A stretch of 64,000 nucleotides of DNA from Pseudomonas tolaasii NCPPB 2192 (GCF_002813445.1 NZ_PHHD01000001.1:3782001-3846000); one strand, 5' to 3'. Positions 26,610 to 35,766 are shown, numbered from the stretch's first letter. A program made the numbers and translations. The notes: a model not told the origin generated them from the letters alone.

Positions 26610-26785
26610 GGCCGGCAGGTCTCCTGACTGATGCGTCGTCGCCACGCTCCGGCCTTCCCGAGCAAGGCTCAGTGGCGTTTGGGGAGCAGGCTCGGCACCT
26701 ACAGTTGCGGGGGCAGTTTCGATTGGCGCGAAGGGTTGCGCTTCGAATTCCCTATTAGTCCCGTTTGGGAACCGGCGCGGTATGG
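26610..26785 (-). promoter_or_regulatory. Cobalamin riboswitch
   Basis: On the minus strand the leader contains the diagnostic blocks in order: GGGACTAATAGGGAA, CCCCCGCAACTGT, GCCACTG, GGGAAGGC, GACGC and GTCAGGAGACCTGCC (26614-26628). These are the hallmark elements of the AdoCbl riboswitch and its B12 box. It ends about 130 bases before the binding-protein start and should shut off the importer when cobalamin is plentiful. Boundaries are approximate. Confidence 0.93.
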
Positions 26786-26874
26786 TAGTCGATTAGTGTC
26801 AGTGAGGGGAGTTTCTCGAAGGTGGCTTAGTAATATCATCTGCCGCGTTCATGCCCCTTGCTCATGGAGAGCTT

Positions 26875-27504
26875 ATGCAGTTTCGCCATGTTGTTGCGCT
26901 GACTCACTTGTCGGCTGTATTGCTGCTTTCGGGCTGTGCCCAGTCCGTGGCACCGCCTGCGCCGGTTGCCCCTGTAAAGCTTGAAGCCCTGGGCCAGCCG
27001 CTGGCCTCGAGCCCTGCGCGGGCGGGGTGGATCGACCAGATCATCCAGCAGGACCCGGTGGTGGTTTCATCGCTCAAGCCCGTGTTGAAAGCTCCGGTAA
27101 GCAACGATGAGCGCATCGCCCGCTTGCGCAAACAGGATGGCGGAGTATTGCCGGACAGCTACTGGTCGCTCTACAAGCAAAACCTGGAGGCGATGCAATA
27201 TGACCTGAATCACCAGCACGATGCGGCGCGCGAGCAGTACACGCAGGCCTATCGCGATGAGTTGAGCCGTATGAGTGATTCGACGCTGCAGGCCTTGGCC
27301 ACCCACCCTCAGGCGGTAGATGCCAATACCCGAAGCCAATTGAATGCGCGGATGAGCGACCGCATGGTGAACTACATTACGACCAGCGAGCAGTCGTTCA
27401 AAGGCGCTACCGATGCGCACCTGAACCGTATGGCATTGATGGACCGGCAGTTCGGCGTGTGTGCGCGCAAACCCGATTGCTGGGATGCGCCGGTCAAGAA
27501 GTGA
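26875..27504 (+). CDS. Putative lipoprotein of unknown function
   Basis: About 209 residues from ATG 26875, with GGAGAG just upstream. The N-terminus is a lipoprotein signal with lipobox LLLSGC, so the protein is probably outer- or inner-membrane anchored. The mature part is helix-rich and has two Cys near the C-terminus (CARKPDC). I recognise no named domain. It is divergent from the riboswitch-controlled operon and convergent with an aldehyde dehydrogenase gene. Confidence 0.75.
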   Translation: MQFRHVVALTHLSAVLLLSGCAQSVAPPAPVAPVKLEALGQPLASSPARAGWIDQIIQQDPVVVSSLKPVLKAPVSNDERIARLRKQDGGVLPDSYWSLYKQNLEAMQYDLNHQHDAAREQYTQAYRDELSRMSDSTLQALATHPQAVDANTRSQLNARMSDRMVNYITTSEQSFKGATDAHLNRMALMDRQFGVCARKPDCWDAPVKK

Positions 27505-27521
27505 CGTGAGCCTGTGACACA

Positions 27522-27546
27522 TGGCGAGGGAGAGCTTCCCTCGCCA
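27522..27546. terminator. Hairpin between convergent genes
   Basis: Ten-base arms TGGCGAGGGA and TCCCTCGCCA flank GAGCT in the 60-base gap between the lipoprotein gene and the convergent dehydrogenase. There is no T-run on either strand, so it is a plausible but not canonical terminator. Confidence 0.5.
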
Positions 27547-27564
27547 CGCAAGGCCTGTTTGAGG

Positions 27565-28947
27565 TTATTTGCGATCCAGCCATACCGTCTGCGCATTGCA
27601 GAATTCCCGCACGCCGAAGTGCGACAATTCCCGCCCGAAACCACTCTTTTTCACACCTCCAAACGCTACACGAGGGTCGGACACGCTAAAGGCGTTGACG
27701 AAGATCCCGCCGGTTTCCAGTTGGTCTGCAATGTCACGTGCCTTCGCCGCATCGGCAGTGAAGATGCTGGCGGTCAGGCCGAATTCGCTGTCGTTGGCCA
27801 GTGCCACGGCGTGGTCGGCGTCGCGGGCGACGATGATCGAGGCGACCGGGCCGAACAGTTCCTGTTTGAACGACGTCATCTGGTCGGTGACGCCTGCCAG
27901 TACGGTGGGCTCGTAGTAGTTGCCGGCGCCGGGAACCTTGTTGCCGCCCAGCAGCAGGGTCGCGCCTTCTTTCAGGGTGGCCTGGACCTGGCCATGCAGC
28001 TCGTCACGCAGGTCGAAGCGCGCCATCGGGCCGACGTAGGTGTCTGTCGAGGTCGGGTCGCCCATCACCAGGGCACGGCTGGCTTCGAGGAATTTGGCGG
28101 TGAAGGCTTCGGCCACGCCGGCTTCGATGATCAGGCGTTTGGCGGCGGCGCAGACCTGGCCGCTGTTCTGGAAACGGCCGATCAGGGCGGCTTGGACAGC
28201 GGCGTCGAGGTCGGCGTCGTTGAGCACGATGAACGGGTCGGAGCCGCCCAGTTCCAGCACGCATTTTTTCAGCGCGGCACCGGCCTGGGAGCCAATGGCG
28301 ATACCGGCGCGCACGCTGCCGGTGAGGGTGACGGCGGCAATGCGGGGGTCGTCGATGGCTTTGGACACTCCGTCAGTGGTCACATTGATCACTTCAAAGA
28401 TGCCTTCGGCAAAGCCGGCTTTCTGAAACGCTTGCTGGATCAGGTAGGCGCTGCCCATCACGTTCGGGGCGTGTTTGAGCACGTAGGTATTGCCGGCGAG
28501 CAGGGTTGGCACGGCGCCACGCAACACTTGCCAGACCGGGAAGTTCCACGGCATCACGGCAAGGATCGGGCCCAGCGGGCGATATTCGATGTGGGCGCTG
28601 CCGTTATCGACCAACGTCGGCTCCGGGGCGAGCATGGCCGGGCCGTGGGTGGCGTACCACTCGCTGAGCAAGGCGCATTTTTCGATTTCGGCGCGGGCCT
28701 GGGCGATGGGTTTGCCCATTTCCAGGGTGATCATTTGCGCCATGTCTTCAGCTTGTTCACGCAGGGCGGTGGCCAGGGCCAGCAACCGTTCTGCGCGTTG
28801 GCTCACCGGCTGGCGGCGCCAGGTGCGGAAGGCGCCAGTGGCACGGTTGAGGGTGGCGTCCAGCTGCAAATCGGTTTCGTACGGGTAGCTGCCGACGGTT
28901 TCGCCATTGGCCGGGTTGATCGAGAGGGCGTGGGTAGTCGCGTTCAT
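27565..28947 (-). CDS. sad: NAD(P)-dependent succinate-semialdehyde dehydrogenase, Sad/YneI-like
   Basis: This 460-residue aldehyde dehydrogenase has the catalytic Glu motif LELGGSDPFIV, the catalytic Cys motif NSGQVCAAAKR and the fold signature PWNFPVWQVLR. The segment MTSFKQELFGPVASI and the length resemble the YneI (Sad) branch rather than GabD. It should oxidise succinate semialdehyde to succinate in GABA/putrescine breakdown. It is divergent from a LysR regulator like PtrR/YneJ, which is also sad's neighbour in E. coli. Other small semialdehydes cannot be excluded. Confidence 0.82.
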   Translation of the reverse strand: MNATTHALSINPANGETVGSYPYETDLQLDATLNRATGAFRTWRRQPVSQRAERLLALATALREQAEDMAQMITLEMGKPIAQARAEIEKCALLSEWYATHGPAMLAPEPTLVDNGSAHIEYRPLGPILAVMPWNFPVWQVLRGAVPTLLAGNTYVLKHAPNVMGSAYLIQQAFQKAGFAEGIFEVINVTTDGVSKAIDDPRIAAVTLTGSVRAGIAIGSQAGAALKKCVLELGGSDPFIVLNDADLDAAVQAALIGRFQNSGQVCAAAKRLIIEAGVAEAFTAKFLEASRALVMGDPTSTDTYVGPMARFDLRDELHGQVQATLKEGATLLLGGNKVPGAGNYYEPTVLAGVTDQMTSFKQELFGPVASIIVARDADHAVALANDSEFGLTASIFTADAAKARDIADQLETGGIFVNAFSVSDPRVAFGGVKKSGFGRELSHFGVREFCNAQTVWLDRK

Positions 28948-29051
28948 GACACCGTCCTGCTGAGTGATTTAAGTTGCGTTCAGCGTACGGGGCTATCTCT
29001 TTTCTGGAAACTGAATAATATTAAGCAATACGTTCACGATTGGAGAATGAT

Positions 29052-29924
29052 TTGGACCTGGTGCAACTGGAAATTTTCAAGGCCGTTGCCGAGCAAGGCA
29101 GCATCAGCGCCGCCGCGCAGTTGATTCATCGCGTGCCGTCGAACCTGACCACGCGCATCAAGCAACTGGAGCAGGACCTTGGCGTGGAATTGTTCATCCG
29201 CGAGAAGAGCCGCCTGCGTCTGTCTCCGGCCGGGTGGAATTTCCTCGGCTATGCGCGGCGCATTCTCGACCTGGTACAGGAAGCCCGCGCCACGGTGGCG
29301 GGGGAGGAACCCCAGGGCGCCTTTGCACTGGGCTCGCTGGAGAGCACGGCGGCGGTGCGCATCCCGGCGCTGCTGGCGGCGTATAACCAGAAGCACACCA
29401 AGGTCGAGCTGGACTTGAGCACCGGACCGTCCGGCACGATGATCGAGGGCGTGTTGTCGGGGCGGCTGACGGCGGCGTTCGTTGACGGGCCGTTGTTGCA
29501 CGCCACACTGGAAGGGGTCGCGGTGTTTGAAGAGGAGATGGTGGTGATTGCGCCTCTGCATCACGCACCCATTACTCGGGGCCAGGATGTGAACGGGGAG
29601 AGCATCTACACCTTTCGCTCCAACTGTTCATACCGCCACCACCTGGAACGCTGGTTTTCACAGGATGGCGCGGTGCCGGGCAAGATCTTCGAGATCGAGT
29701 CCTACCACGGCATGCTCGCCTGCGTCAGCGCCGGGGCCGGGCTGGCGCTGATGCCGCGCAGCATGCTGGAAAGCATGCCGGGGTACGCGGCGGTGAGTGT
29801 ATGGCCGCTGACGGACAACTTCCGCATTCTGCATACCTGGCTGATCTGGCGCCGGGGCACGGTGTCGCAGAGTTTGAACAGTTTTGTAAAGTTACTGGAA
29901 GACCGTGGTCTCGTAGCTGCTTAG
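29052..29924 (+). CDS. ptrR: LysR-family regulator, PtrR/YneJ-like
   Basis: This regulator has about 290 residues. It appears to start at TTG 29052 (MDLVQLEIFKAVAEQGSISAAAQ), because GGAG lies six bases before it. TTG 29040 is the only longer option, and no in-frame ATG is close. The winged helix (AAAQLIHRVPSNLTTRIKQLEQDLGVELFIREKSRLRLSPAG) and the LysR effector domain are intact. Its position opposite sad, as in enterobacteria, suggests that it controls that gene. The effector is unknown. Confidence 0.85.
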   Translation: MDLVQLEIFKAVAEQGSISAAAQLIHRVPSNLTTRIKQLEQDLGVELFIREKSRLRLSPAGWNFLGYARRILDLVQEARATVAGEEPQGAFALGSLESTAAVRIPALLAAYNQKHTKVELDLSTGPSGTMIEGVLSGRLTAAFVDGPLLHATLEGVAVFEEEMVVIAPLHHAPITRGQDVNGESIYTFRSNCSYRHHLERWFSQDGAVPGKIFEIESYHGMLACVSAGAGLALMPRSMLESMPGYAAVSVWPLTDNFRILHTWLIWRRGTVSQSLNSFVKLLEDRGLVAA

Positions 29925-29931
29925 ATCCAAT

Positions 29932-30033
29932 GTGGGAGCTGGCTTGTGTGGGAGCTGGCTTGCCTGCGATTGCATCACTGCGGTGTGACTGACACGCTGA
30001 GGTGTCTGTATCGCAGGCAAGCCAGCTCCCACA
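29932..30033. repeat. REP pair with a partial tandem copy
   Basis: A truncated copy (GTGGGAGCTGGCTTG) runs directly into a full forward copy (GTGGGAGCTGGCTTGCCTGCGAT), paired with a reverse copy ending at 30033. It separates the LysR gene from the convergent small membrane protein gene. Confidence 0.85.
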
Positions 30034-30045
30034 GATTGACCGGTG

Positions 30046-30255
30046 TCAGCCGCCGAACTGGAAGGTGCCCATCGCCAGTTTGGCCATGATGGCCGTCGCG
30101 CCCAATTGCACCAGCCACAGTGCCAGACCGCCGAGAAAAACACCGAGTGCCACTTGCAGCACCAGGCTCTTCTGGCGCTTGGCTTGCGGGGCGCGTGGGG
30201 TGTAGTCATGCAGCTCGTCGCGGTCGGCGCGCAGGTCCAGGTCGTCGTTTCTCAT
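30046..30255 (-). CDS. Small membrane protein of unknown function
   Basis: This 69-residue protein has a charged N-terminus (MRNDDLDLRADRDELHDYTPRAP, then KRQK) and one or two hydrophobic helices (LVLQVALGVFLGGLALWLVQLG and the segment after it). The positive charges before the helix predict a cytoplasmic N-terminus. No family recognised. It lies downstream of the aminotransferase gene on the same strand but beyond a strong terminator, so it is probably transcribed separately. Confidence 0.6.
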   Translation of the reverse strand: MRNDDLDLRADRDELHDYTPRAPQAKRQKSLVLQVALGVFLGGLALWLVQLGATAIMAKLAMGTFQFGG

Positions 30256-30344
30256 AGGGCTCTCACAGCAAAGGGGCAGTCGGGTTCAGTCTAGGGCTTG
30301 GGCGCTCTGCGCTGCGATATTTTTTTGCGGCCCGCTCGCCACAA

Positions 30345-30379
30345 TAAAAAAGGGGAAGCCATCGGCTTCCCCTTTTTTA
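30345..30379 (-). terminator. Rho-independent terminator of the aminotransferase gene
   Basis: Arms GGGGAAGCC and GGCTTCCCC with loop ATC are flanked by A6 on one side and T6 on the other, so it works in both directions. It lies 14 bases after the stop of the minus-strand aminotransferase gene. Confidence 0.9.
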
Positions 30380-30392
30380 CATCAGCTCAGGC

Positions 30393-31589
30393 TTACAACA
30401 CCTTAACAATCGCCTCAGTCACGGCACCGATGTTCGACTGGTTCAGTGCGGCTACGCAGATACGCCCGGTGTCCAGCGCGTAGATGCCGAACTCGGAACG
30501 CAGGCGGGTGACTTGTTCAACGGTCAGGCCGGAGTAGGAGAACATCCCGCGCTGGCGACCGACGAAGCTGAAGTCCTGACCCGGAGCGGCCTTGGCCAGG
30601 GTGGCGACCATCTGCTCGCGCATGCCACGGATGCGCAGGCGCATTTCGGCCAGTTCGGCTTCCCACTGGGCGCGCAGCTCAGGGTTGTTCAGCACTGCCG
30701 CCACAATCGCGGCGCCGTGGGTTGGCGGGTTGGAGTAGTTGGTGCGGATCACGCGCTTGACCTGGGACAGGATGCGCGCGCTTTCTTCCCTGGATTCGCC
30801 GACGATGGACAGGGCGCCCACACGTTCGCCGTACAGGGAGAACGACTTGGAGAACGAGCTGGACACAAAGAAGGTCAGCCCCGACTCGGCGAACAGGCGC
30901 ACGGCCGCGGCGTCTTCGTGGATGCCGTCGCCAAAGCCCTGGTACGCCATGTCGAGGAACGGGATCAGGTTCCTGGCCTTGACCACGTCCAGCACGTTCT
31001 GCCAGTCGGCCGGGCTCAGGTCGACGCCGGTCGGGTTGTGGCAGCAGGCGTGCAGCACCACGATCGACTGTGGCGGCAGGGCGTTGAGGTCTTCAAGCAG
31101 GCCGGCACGGTTCACATCGTGGGTGGCGGCGTCGTAGTAGCGGTAGTTCTGCACCGGGAAACCGGCGGTTTCGAACAGCGCGCGGTGGTTTTCCCAGCTT
31201 GGATCGCTGATGGCGACGACCGCGTTCGGCACCAGTTGCTTGAGGAAGTCGGCGCCGATTTTCAGCGCACCGGTGCCGCCGACCGCTTGCACGGTGGTGA
31301 CGCGGCCGGCTGCCAGCAGCGGCGACTCGGCGCCGAACAGCAGGGTTTGCACGGCTTTGTCATAGGCTGCAATACCGTCGATCGGCAAGTAGCCACGGGC
31401 GGCGTGTTGCGCTACGCGAATGGCTTCCGCTTCGGCAACGGCACGCAAGAGTGGAATCTTCCCCTCCTCGTTGCAATAAACGCCCACGCCAAGGTTGACC
31501 TTGGTGGTTCGGGTGTCGGCGTTGAATGCTTCGTTGAGGCCCAGGATTGGATCGCGTGGTGCCATTTCGACAGCGGAGAACAGGCTCAT
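30393..31589 (-). CDS. tyrB: Aromatic-amino-acid / aspartate aminotransferase
   Basis: A standard-length (398-residue) class I aminotransferase starts at MSLFSAVEMAPRDPILGLNEAFNADTRTTKVNLGVGVYCNEEG. The longer frame to 31724 is not needed. The PLP lysine motif is SSSFSKSFSLYGERVGAL, and the substrate-carboxylate Arg lies in the terminal segment. It transfers amino groups between aspartate or aromatic amino acids and 2-oxoglutarate. The AspC/TyrB branch cannot be split confidently from sequence reading alone. Divergent from uvrB. Confidence 0.9.
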   Translation of the reverse strand: MSLFSAVEMAPRDPILGLNEAFNADTRTTKVNLGVGVYCNEEGKIPLLRAVAEAEAIRVAQHAARGYLPIDGIAAYDKAVQTLLFGAESPLLAAGRVTTVQAVGGTGALKIGADFLKQLVPNAVVAISDPSWENHRALFETAGFPVQNYRYYDAATHDVNRAGLLEDLNALPPQSIVVLHACCHNPTGVDLSPADWQNVLDVVKARNLIPFLDMAYQGFGDGIHEDAAAVRLFAESGLTFFVSSSFSKSFSLYGERVGALSIVGESREESARILSQVKRVIRTNYSNPPTHGAAIVAAVLNNPELRAQWEAELAEMRLRIRGMREQMVATLAKAAPGQDFSFVGRQRGMFSYSGLTVEQVTRLRSEFGIYALDTGRICVAALNQSNIGAVTEAIVKVL

Positions 31590-31932
31590 TTTTGCGGCAG
31601 CTCTATGGGGGGTAGGAGGGACGTGTCGCGCTCCAGCCGAATGCACTAGAGCGGTGCACAAACGGGGAGCTAGTATAGAGGCCATCCACGCCGAGGGCGA
31701 CCACAGAAACGGCTTTTCGGCCAAGTTTTTCGGTTTATTTGCCGACCGTTAGTCTTATTGCAATGTTGATCCGGCAGCGCCTGTCGGACGATTGCCTTGA
31801 AACCCGTCACATTCGGCACCACTTCTACAGCTATCATGGTTTTTTCCTGCAGCCTGCGAAGACAATTCGCGGGTTGCTGAGCTATTTCGTCCCTGGCGGT
31901 TTCGAGTCTGGGGTGACTTCACGAGGTACGTT
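31590..31932. other. Divergent intergenic region, aminotransferase / uvrB
   Basis: The 343-base gap should hold the promoters of both divergent genes. I see no convincing small gene, no REP and no perfect SOS box (CTGT, eight bases, ACAG) ahead of uvrB. Promoter hexamers are not clear enough to place. Confidence 0.4.
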
Positions 31933-33948
31933 ATGTCGGATTTCCAGCTCGTCACCCGTTTTGAACCCGCCGGCGATCAGCCGCAAGCCATTCGCCAAAT
32001 GGTCGAAGGCATCGAGGCCGGCCTGGCCCACCAGACGCTGCTCGGGGTGACCGGTTCAGGCAAGACCTTCAGCATTGCCAACGTGATCGCACAGATCAAC
32101 CGCCCGACCCTGGTGCTGGCCCCGAACAAAACCCTGGCTGCGCAGCTGTATGGCGAATTCAAGGCGTTCTTCCCGAACAACGCGGTGGAGTACTTCGTTT
32201 CCTACTACGACTACTACCAGCCCGAAGCCTATGTGCCGTCCTCCGACACCTTTATCGAGAAGGATGCGTCGATCAACGACCACATCGAGCAGATGCGGCT
32301 GTCGGCGACCAAGGCGCTGCTGGAGCGCAAGGACGCGATCATCGTGACCACAGTGTCGTGCATCTACGGCCTGGGCAGCCCGGAAACCTATTTGAAGATG
32401 GTGTTGCACGTCGACCGGGGCGACAAACTCGACCAGCGCGAACTGTTGCGTCGCCTGGCGAGCCTGCAATACACCCGCAACGACATGGACTTTGCCCGCG
32501 CCACCTTCCGGGTGCGCGGCGACGTGATCGACATCTACCCGGCGGAATCCGACCTGGAAGCGATCCGCATTGAGCTGTTTGACGATGAGGTCGAAAGCCT
32601 CTCGGCCTTCGATCCGTTGACCGGCGAGGTGATCCGCAAGCTGCCGCGCTTCACCTTCTATCCGAAAAGCCACTACGTGACCCCGCGCGAGACCCTGATG
32701 GGCGCCATTGACGGCATCAAGGTCGAGCTGGCCGAGCGCCTGGAATACCTGCGCTCCAACAACAAGCTGGTGGAAGCCCAGCGCCTGGAACAGCGCACGC
32801 GGTTTGATTTGGAGATGATTCTTGAACTGGGCTACTGCAACGGCATCGAGAACTACTCGCGCTATCTCTCGGGGCGTGAAGCCGGCGCTGCACCGCCGAC
32901 CCTCTATGACTACCTGCCGCCTGATGCGCTGCTGGTGATCGACGAGTCCCACGTCAGCGTGCCGCAGGTGGGCGCCATGTATAAGGGTGACCGTTCGCGT
33001 AAGGAGACCCTGGTGGAATACGGTTTCCGCCTGCCTTCGGCGCTGGACAACCGGCCGATGCGTTTCGACGAGTGGGAAGCCATCAGCCCGCAGACCATCT
33101 TTGTGTCGGCAACGCCCGGCAACTATGAGGCTGAGCATGCGGGCCGTGTGATCGAGCAACTGGTGCGCCCGACCGGGCTGGTCGATCCGGAAATCGAAAT
33201 CCGCCCGGCGTTGACCCAGGTGGACGACCTGCTTTCGGAAATCACCAAGCGCGTAGCGCTGGAGGAGCGGGTGCTGGTAACCACGCTGACCAAGCGCATG
33301 TCCGAAGACTTGACCGACTACCTGGCCGACCACGGCGTGCGCGTGCGCTACCTGCACTCGGACATCGACACCGTGGAACGCGTAGAGATCATCCGCGACC
33401 TGCGCCTGGGCACCTTTGACGTGTTGGTGGGCATCAACCTGCTGCGTGAAGGCCTGGACATGCCGGAGGTGTCGCTGGTGGCGATTCTCGATGCGGACAA
33501 AGAGGGCTTCCTGCGTTCCGAGCGCTCGTTGATCCAGACCATCGGCCGGGCGGCGCGTAACCTCAATGGCCGCGCCATTCTTTACGCGGACCGCATCACC
33601 GGCTCCATGGAGCGCGCGATCGGTGAGACGCAGCGTCGTCGCGACAAGCAGATCGCCTTCAACCTGGAAAACGGCATCACCCCCAAAGGCGTGTTCAAGG
33701 ACGTCGCCGACATCATGGAAGGCGCCACCGTGCCCGGCTCGCGCAGCAAGAAGCGCAAGGGCATGGCCAAGGCGGCCGAGGAAAGCGCCAAGTACGAGAA
33801 CGAACTGCGCTCGCCGAGTGAGATCACCAAGCGGATTCGTCAGCTGGAAGAGAAGATGTACCAGTTGGCGCGGGACCTGGAGTTTGAAGCCGCGGCGCAG
33901 ACGCGGGACGAGATCGGCAAGTTGCGCGAGCGGTTGCTGGCTGTTTGA
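31933..33948 (+). CDS. uvrB: Excinuclease ABC subunit B
   Basis: At 671 residues this is full length for UvrB. Walker A is GVTGSGKTFS; the DNA-inserting beta-hairpin region YYDYYQPEAYVPSSDTFIEKD is present, as is Walker B LLVIDESHV. Helicase motifs V-VI (LREGLDMPEVSLVAILDADKEGFLRSERSLIQTIGRAARN) and a C-terminal UVR domain (IRQLEEKMYQLARDLEFEAAAQTRDEI) for UvrC/UvrA contact are also present. It verifies damage in nucleotide excision repair. Confidence 0.98.
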   Translation: MSDFQLVTRFEPAGDQPQAIRQMVEGIEAGLAHQTLLGVTGSGKTFSIANVIAQINRPTLVLAPNKTLAAQLYGEFKAFFPNNAVEYFVSYYDYYQPEAYVPSSDTFIEKDASINDHIEQMRLSATKALLERKDAIIVTTVSCIYGLGSPETYLKMVLHVDRGDKLDQRELLRRLASLQYTRNDMDFARATFRVRGDVIDIYPAESDLEAIRIELFDDEVESLSAFDPLTGEVIRKLPRFTFYPKSHYVTPRETLMGAIDGIKVELAERLEYLRSNNKLVEAQRLEQRTRFDLEMILELGYCNGIENYSRYLSGREAGAAPPTLYDYLPPDALLVIDESHVSVPQVGAMYKGDRSRKETLVEYGFRLPSALDNRPMRFDEWEAISPQTIFVSATPGNYEAEHAGRVIEQLVRPTGLVDPEIEIRPALTQVDDLLSEITKRVALEERVLVTTLTKRMSEDLTDYLADHGVRVRYLHSDIDTVERVEIIRDLRLGTFDVLVGINLLREGLDMPEVSLVAILDADKEGFLRSERSLIQTIGRAARNLNGRAILYADRITGSMERAIGETQRRRDKQIAFNLENGITPKGVFKDVADIMEGATVPGSRSKKRKGMAKAAEESAKYENELRSPSEITKRIRQLEEKMYQLARDLEFEAAAQTRDEIGKLRERLLAV

Positions 33949-33970
33949 TTTTCACTGGCTGGGCTGGCCT

Positions 33971-34046
33971 CATCGCGGGCAAGCCCGGCTCCCACATGTT
34001 GATCTGTGAATGCAGTCGGGTGTGGGAGCTGGCTTGCCTGCGATAG
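33971..34046. repeat. REP pair with unlike halves
   Basis: A reverse half of one subfamily (CGCGGGCAAGCCCGGCTCCCAC) is paired with a forward half of the other (GTGGGAGCTGGCTTGCCTGCGATAG), between uvrB and gltX. Confidence 0.8.
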
Positions 34047-34137
34047 GGTCAGCTCGGTCTGCCAGAACCCCCCGCGCTGGTGTTACCATTCGCCCCTTGT
34101 TTCAATTTTCAGTTTTATCGCCCATTCGAGACCTGCC

Positions 34138-35619
34138 ATGACCACCGTCCGCACGCGCATTGCGCCTTCGCCTACTGGCGATCCCCATGTCGGCACTGCC
34201 TACATCGCCTTGTTCAACTACTGCTTTGCCAAGCAGCACGGCGGTGAATTCATCCTGCGGATCGAGGACACCGATCAACTGCGTTCCACCCGTGAGTCGG
34301 AGCAGCAGATTTTCGATGCCCTGCGCTGGTTGGGCATTACCTGGGCGGAGGGCCCGGACGTTGGTGGCCCGCACGGCCCGTATCGCCAGAGCGAGCGCAG
34401 CGACATCTACAAGCAGTACACCCAGCAGCTGGTCGACATGGGGCACGCGTTCCCGTGCTTCTGCACCGCCGAAGAACTGGACCAGATGCGCGCCGAGCAA
34501 CAGGCCCGTGGCGAAACCCCGCGCTACGACGGCCGTGCGCTGCTGCTGTCCAAAGAGGAGGTGGCCGCACGCCTGGCCGCCGGTGAACCCCATGTGATCC
34601 GCATGAAGGTGCCGAGCGAAGGCGTGTGCGTGGTGCCGGACATGCTGCGCGGTGACGTCGAGATCCCGTGGGACCGCATGGACATGCAGGTGCTGATGAA
34701 GACCGACGGCCTGCCGACGTACTTCCTCGCCAACGTGGTCGACGACCACCTGATGGGCATCACCCACGTGCTGCGCGGCGAAGAGTGGTTGCCATCGGCG
34801 CCGAAACTCATCCTGCTGTACGAGTACTTCGGCTGGGAACAGCCGCAGCTGTGCTACATGCCGCTGCTGCGTAACCCGGACAAGAGCAAACTGTCCAAGC
34901 GCAAGAACCCGACCTCGGTGACCTTCTACGAGCGCATGGGCTTCATGCCTGAAGCGATGCTCAACTACCTGGGCCGCATGGGCTGGTCGATGCCGGACGA
35001 GCGCGAGAAGTTCTCGCTGCAGGAAATGGTCGATAACTTTGATTTGTCCCGCGTATCGCTGGGTGGGCCGATTTTCGACATCGAAAAACTGTCGTGGCTT
35101 AACGGCCAGTGGCTGCGTGACCTGCCGGTGGAAGAGTTCGCCAGCCGTGTGCAGCAGTGGGCGTTGAACCCTGAGTACATGATGAAGATCGCGCCGCTGG
35201 TGCAGGGCAGGGTGGAGACGTTCAGTCAGGTCGCGCCATTGGCGAGTTTCTTCTTTGCCGGGGGCGTGAACCCGGATGCCAGGCTGTTCGAGTCCAAGAA
35301 GCTCTCGGGCGACCAGGTGCGCCAGTTGATGCAGTTGATCCTGTGGAAGCTCGAAAGCCTGCGCCAGTGGGAGAAGGACGCGATCACCGCGACGATCCAG
35401 GCGGTGGTGGAATCCCTGGAGTTGAAATTGCGCGATGCCATGCCGCTGATGTTTGCCGCGATCACCGGGCAGGCGAGTTCGGTGTCGGTGCTTGATGCAA
35501 TGGAAATCCTGGGGCCGGACCTGACGCGTTTCCGTCTGCGCCAAGCCCTTGATTTGCTTGGAGGTGTGTCCAAGAAAGAAAACAAAGAGTGGGAAAAGCT
35601 GTTGGGCGCGATCGCCTGA
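34138..35619 (+). CDS. gltX: Glutamyl-tRNA synthetase
   Basis: This 493-residue enzyme starts at ATG 34138; the frame opens further upstream through a REP. The HIGH-type motif is PTGDPHVGTAY and the KMSKS-type motif is KLSKRKN, both of class I GluRS. It charges tRNA-Glu with glutamate. Two tRNA-Glu genes lie just downstream, but behind their own promoter. Confidence 0.98.
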   Translation: MTTVRTRIAPSPTGDPHVGTAYIALFNYCFAKQHGGEFILRIEDTDQLRSTRESEQQIFDALRWLGITWAEGPDVGGPHGPYRQSERSDIYKQYTQQLVDMGHAFPCFCTAEELDQMRAEQQARGETPRYDGRALLLSKEEVAARLAAGEPHVIRMKVPSEGVCVVPDMLRGDVEIPWDRMDMQVLMKTDGLPTYFLANVVDDHLMGITHVLRGEEWLPSAPKLILLYEYFGWEQPQLCYMPLLRNPDKSKLSKRKNPTSVTFYERMGFMPEAMLNYLGRMGWSMPDEREKFSLQEMVDNFDLSRVSLGGPIFDIEKLSWLNGQWLRDLPVEEFASRVQQWALNPEYMMKIAPLVQGRVETFSQVAPLASFFFAGGVNPDARLFESKKLSGDQVRQLMQLILWKLESLRQWEKDAITATIQAVVESLELKLRDAMPLMFAAITGQASSVSVLDAMEILGPDLTRFRLRQALDLLGGVSKKENKEWEKLLGAIA

Positions 35620-35633
35620 GCAAGCCGTTGAAA

Positions 35634-35665
35634 CGGCGAAACCCCGGTTTTCCGGGGTTTCGCCG
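35634..35665 (+). terminator. Strong hairpin after gltX
   Basis: Fourteen-base perfect arms (CGGCGAAACCCCGG and its complement) close a TTTT loop 15 bases after the gltX stop. The downstream T-run is poor, but stem strength and position support termination before the tRNA promoter. Confidence 0.7.
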
Positions 35666-35716
35666 GTAAGTGATTGTTATCCCGGCAAAAAATTTTGAAA
35701 ATTGTTGAAAATAAAT

Positions 35717-35745
35717 TTGACACGTTTCCAAACCGCCATTAAGAT
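35717..35745 (+). promoter_or_regulatory. Sigma-70 promoter of the tRNA operon
   Basis: A consensus -35 TTGACA (35717-35722), a 17-base spacer and a -10 TAAGAT (35740-35745) are followed by a GC-rich discriminator (TCGCCCCG), as in stringently controlled stable-RNA promoters. The first tRNA starts 21 bases after the -10. Confidence 0.85.
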
Positions 35746-35766
35746 TCGCCCCGTCCTCACCGATGA

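Noticed and set aside
27514..29124. 536-residue plus-strand frame opposite the aldehyde dehydrogenase
   Set aside because: The minus-strand dehydrogenase has catalytic Cys and Glu motifs; the plus frame has none.
31590..31932. SOS (LexA) box ahead of uvrB
   Set aside because: No CTGT-N8-ACAG match is visible; CTGT at about 31787 is not followed by ACAG at the right distance.
31739..32050. 103-residue frame overlapping the uvrB start
   Set aside because: It overlaps uvrB in another frame and has no ribosome-binding site or motif.
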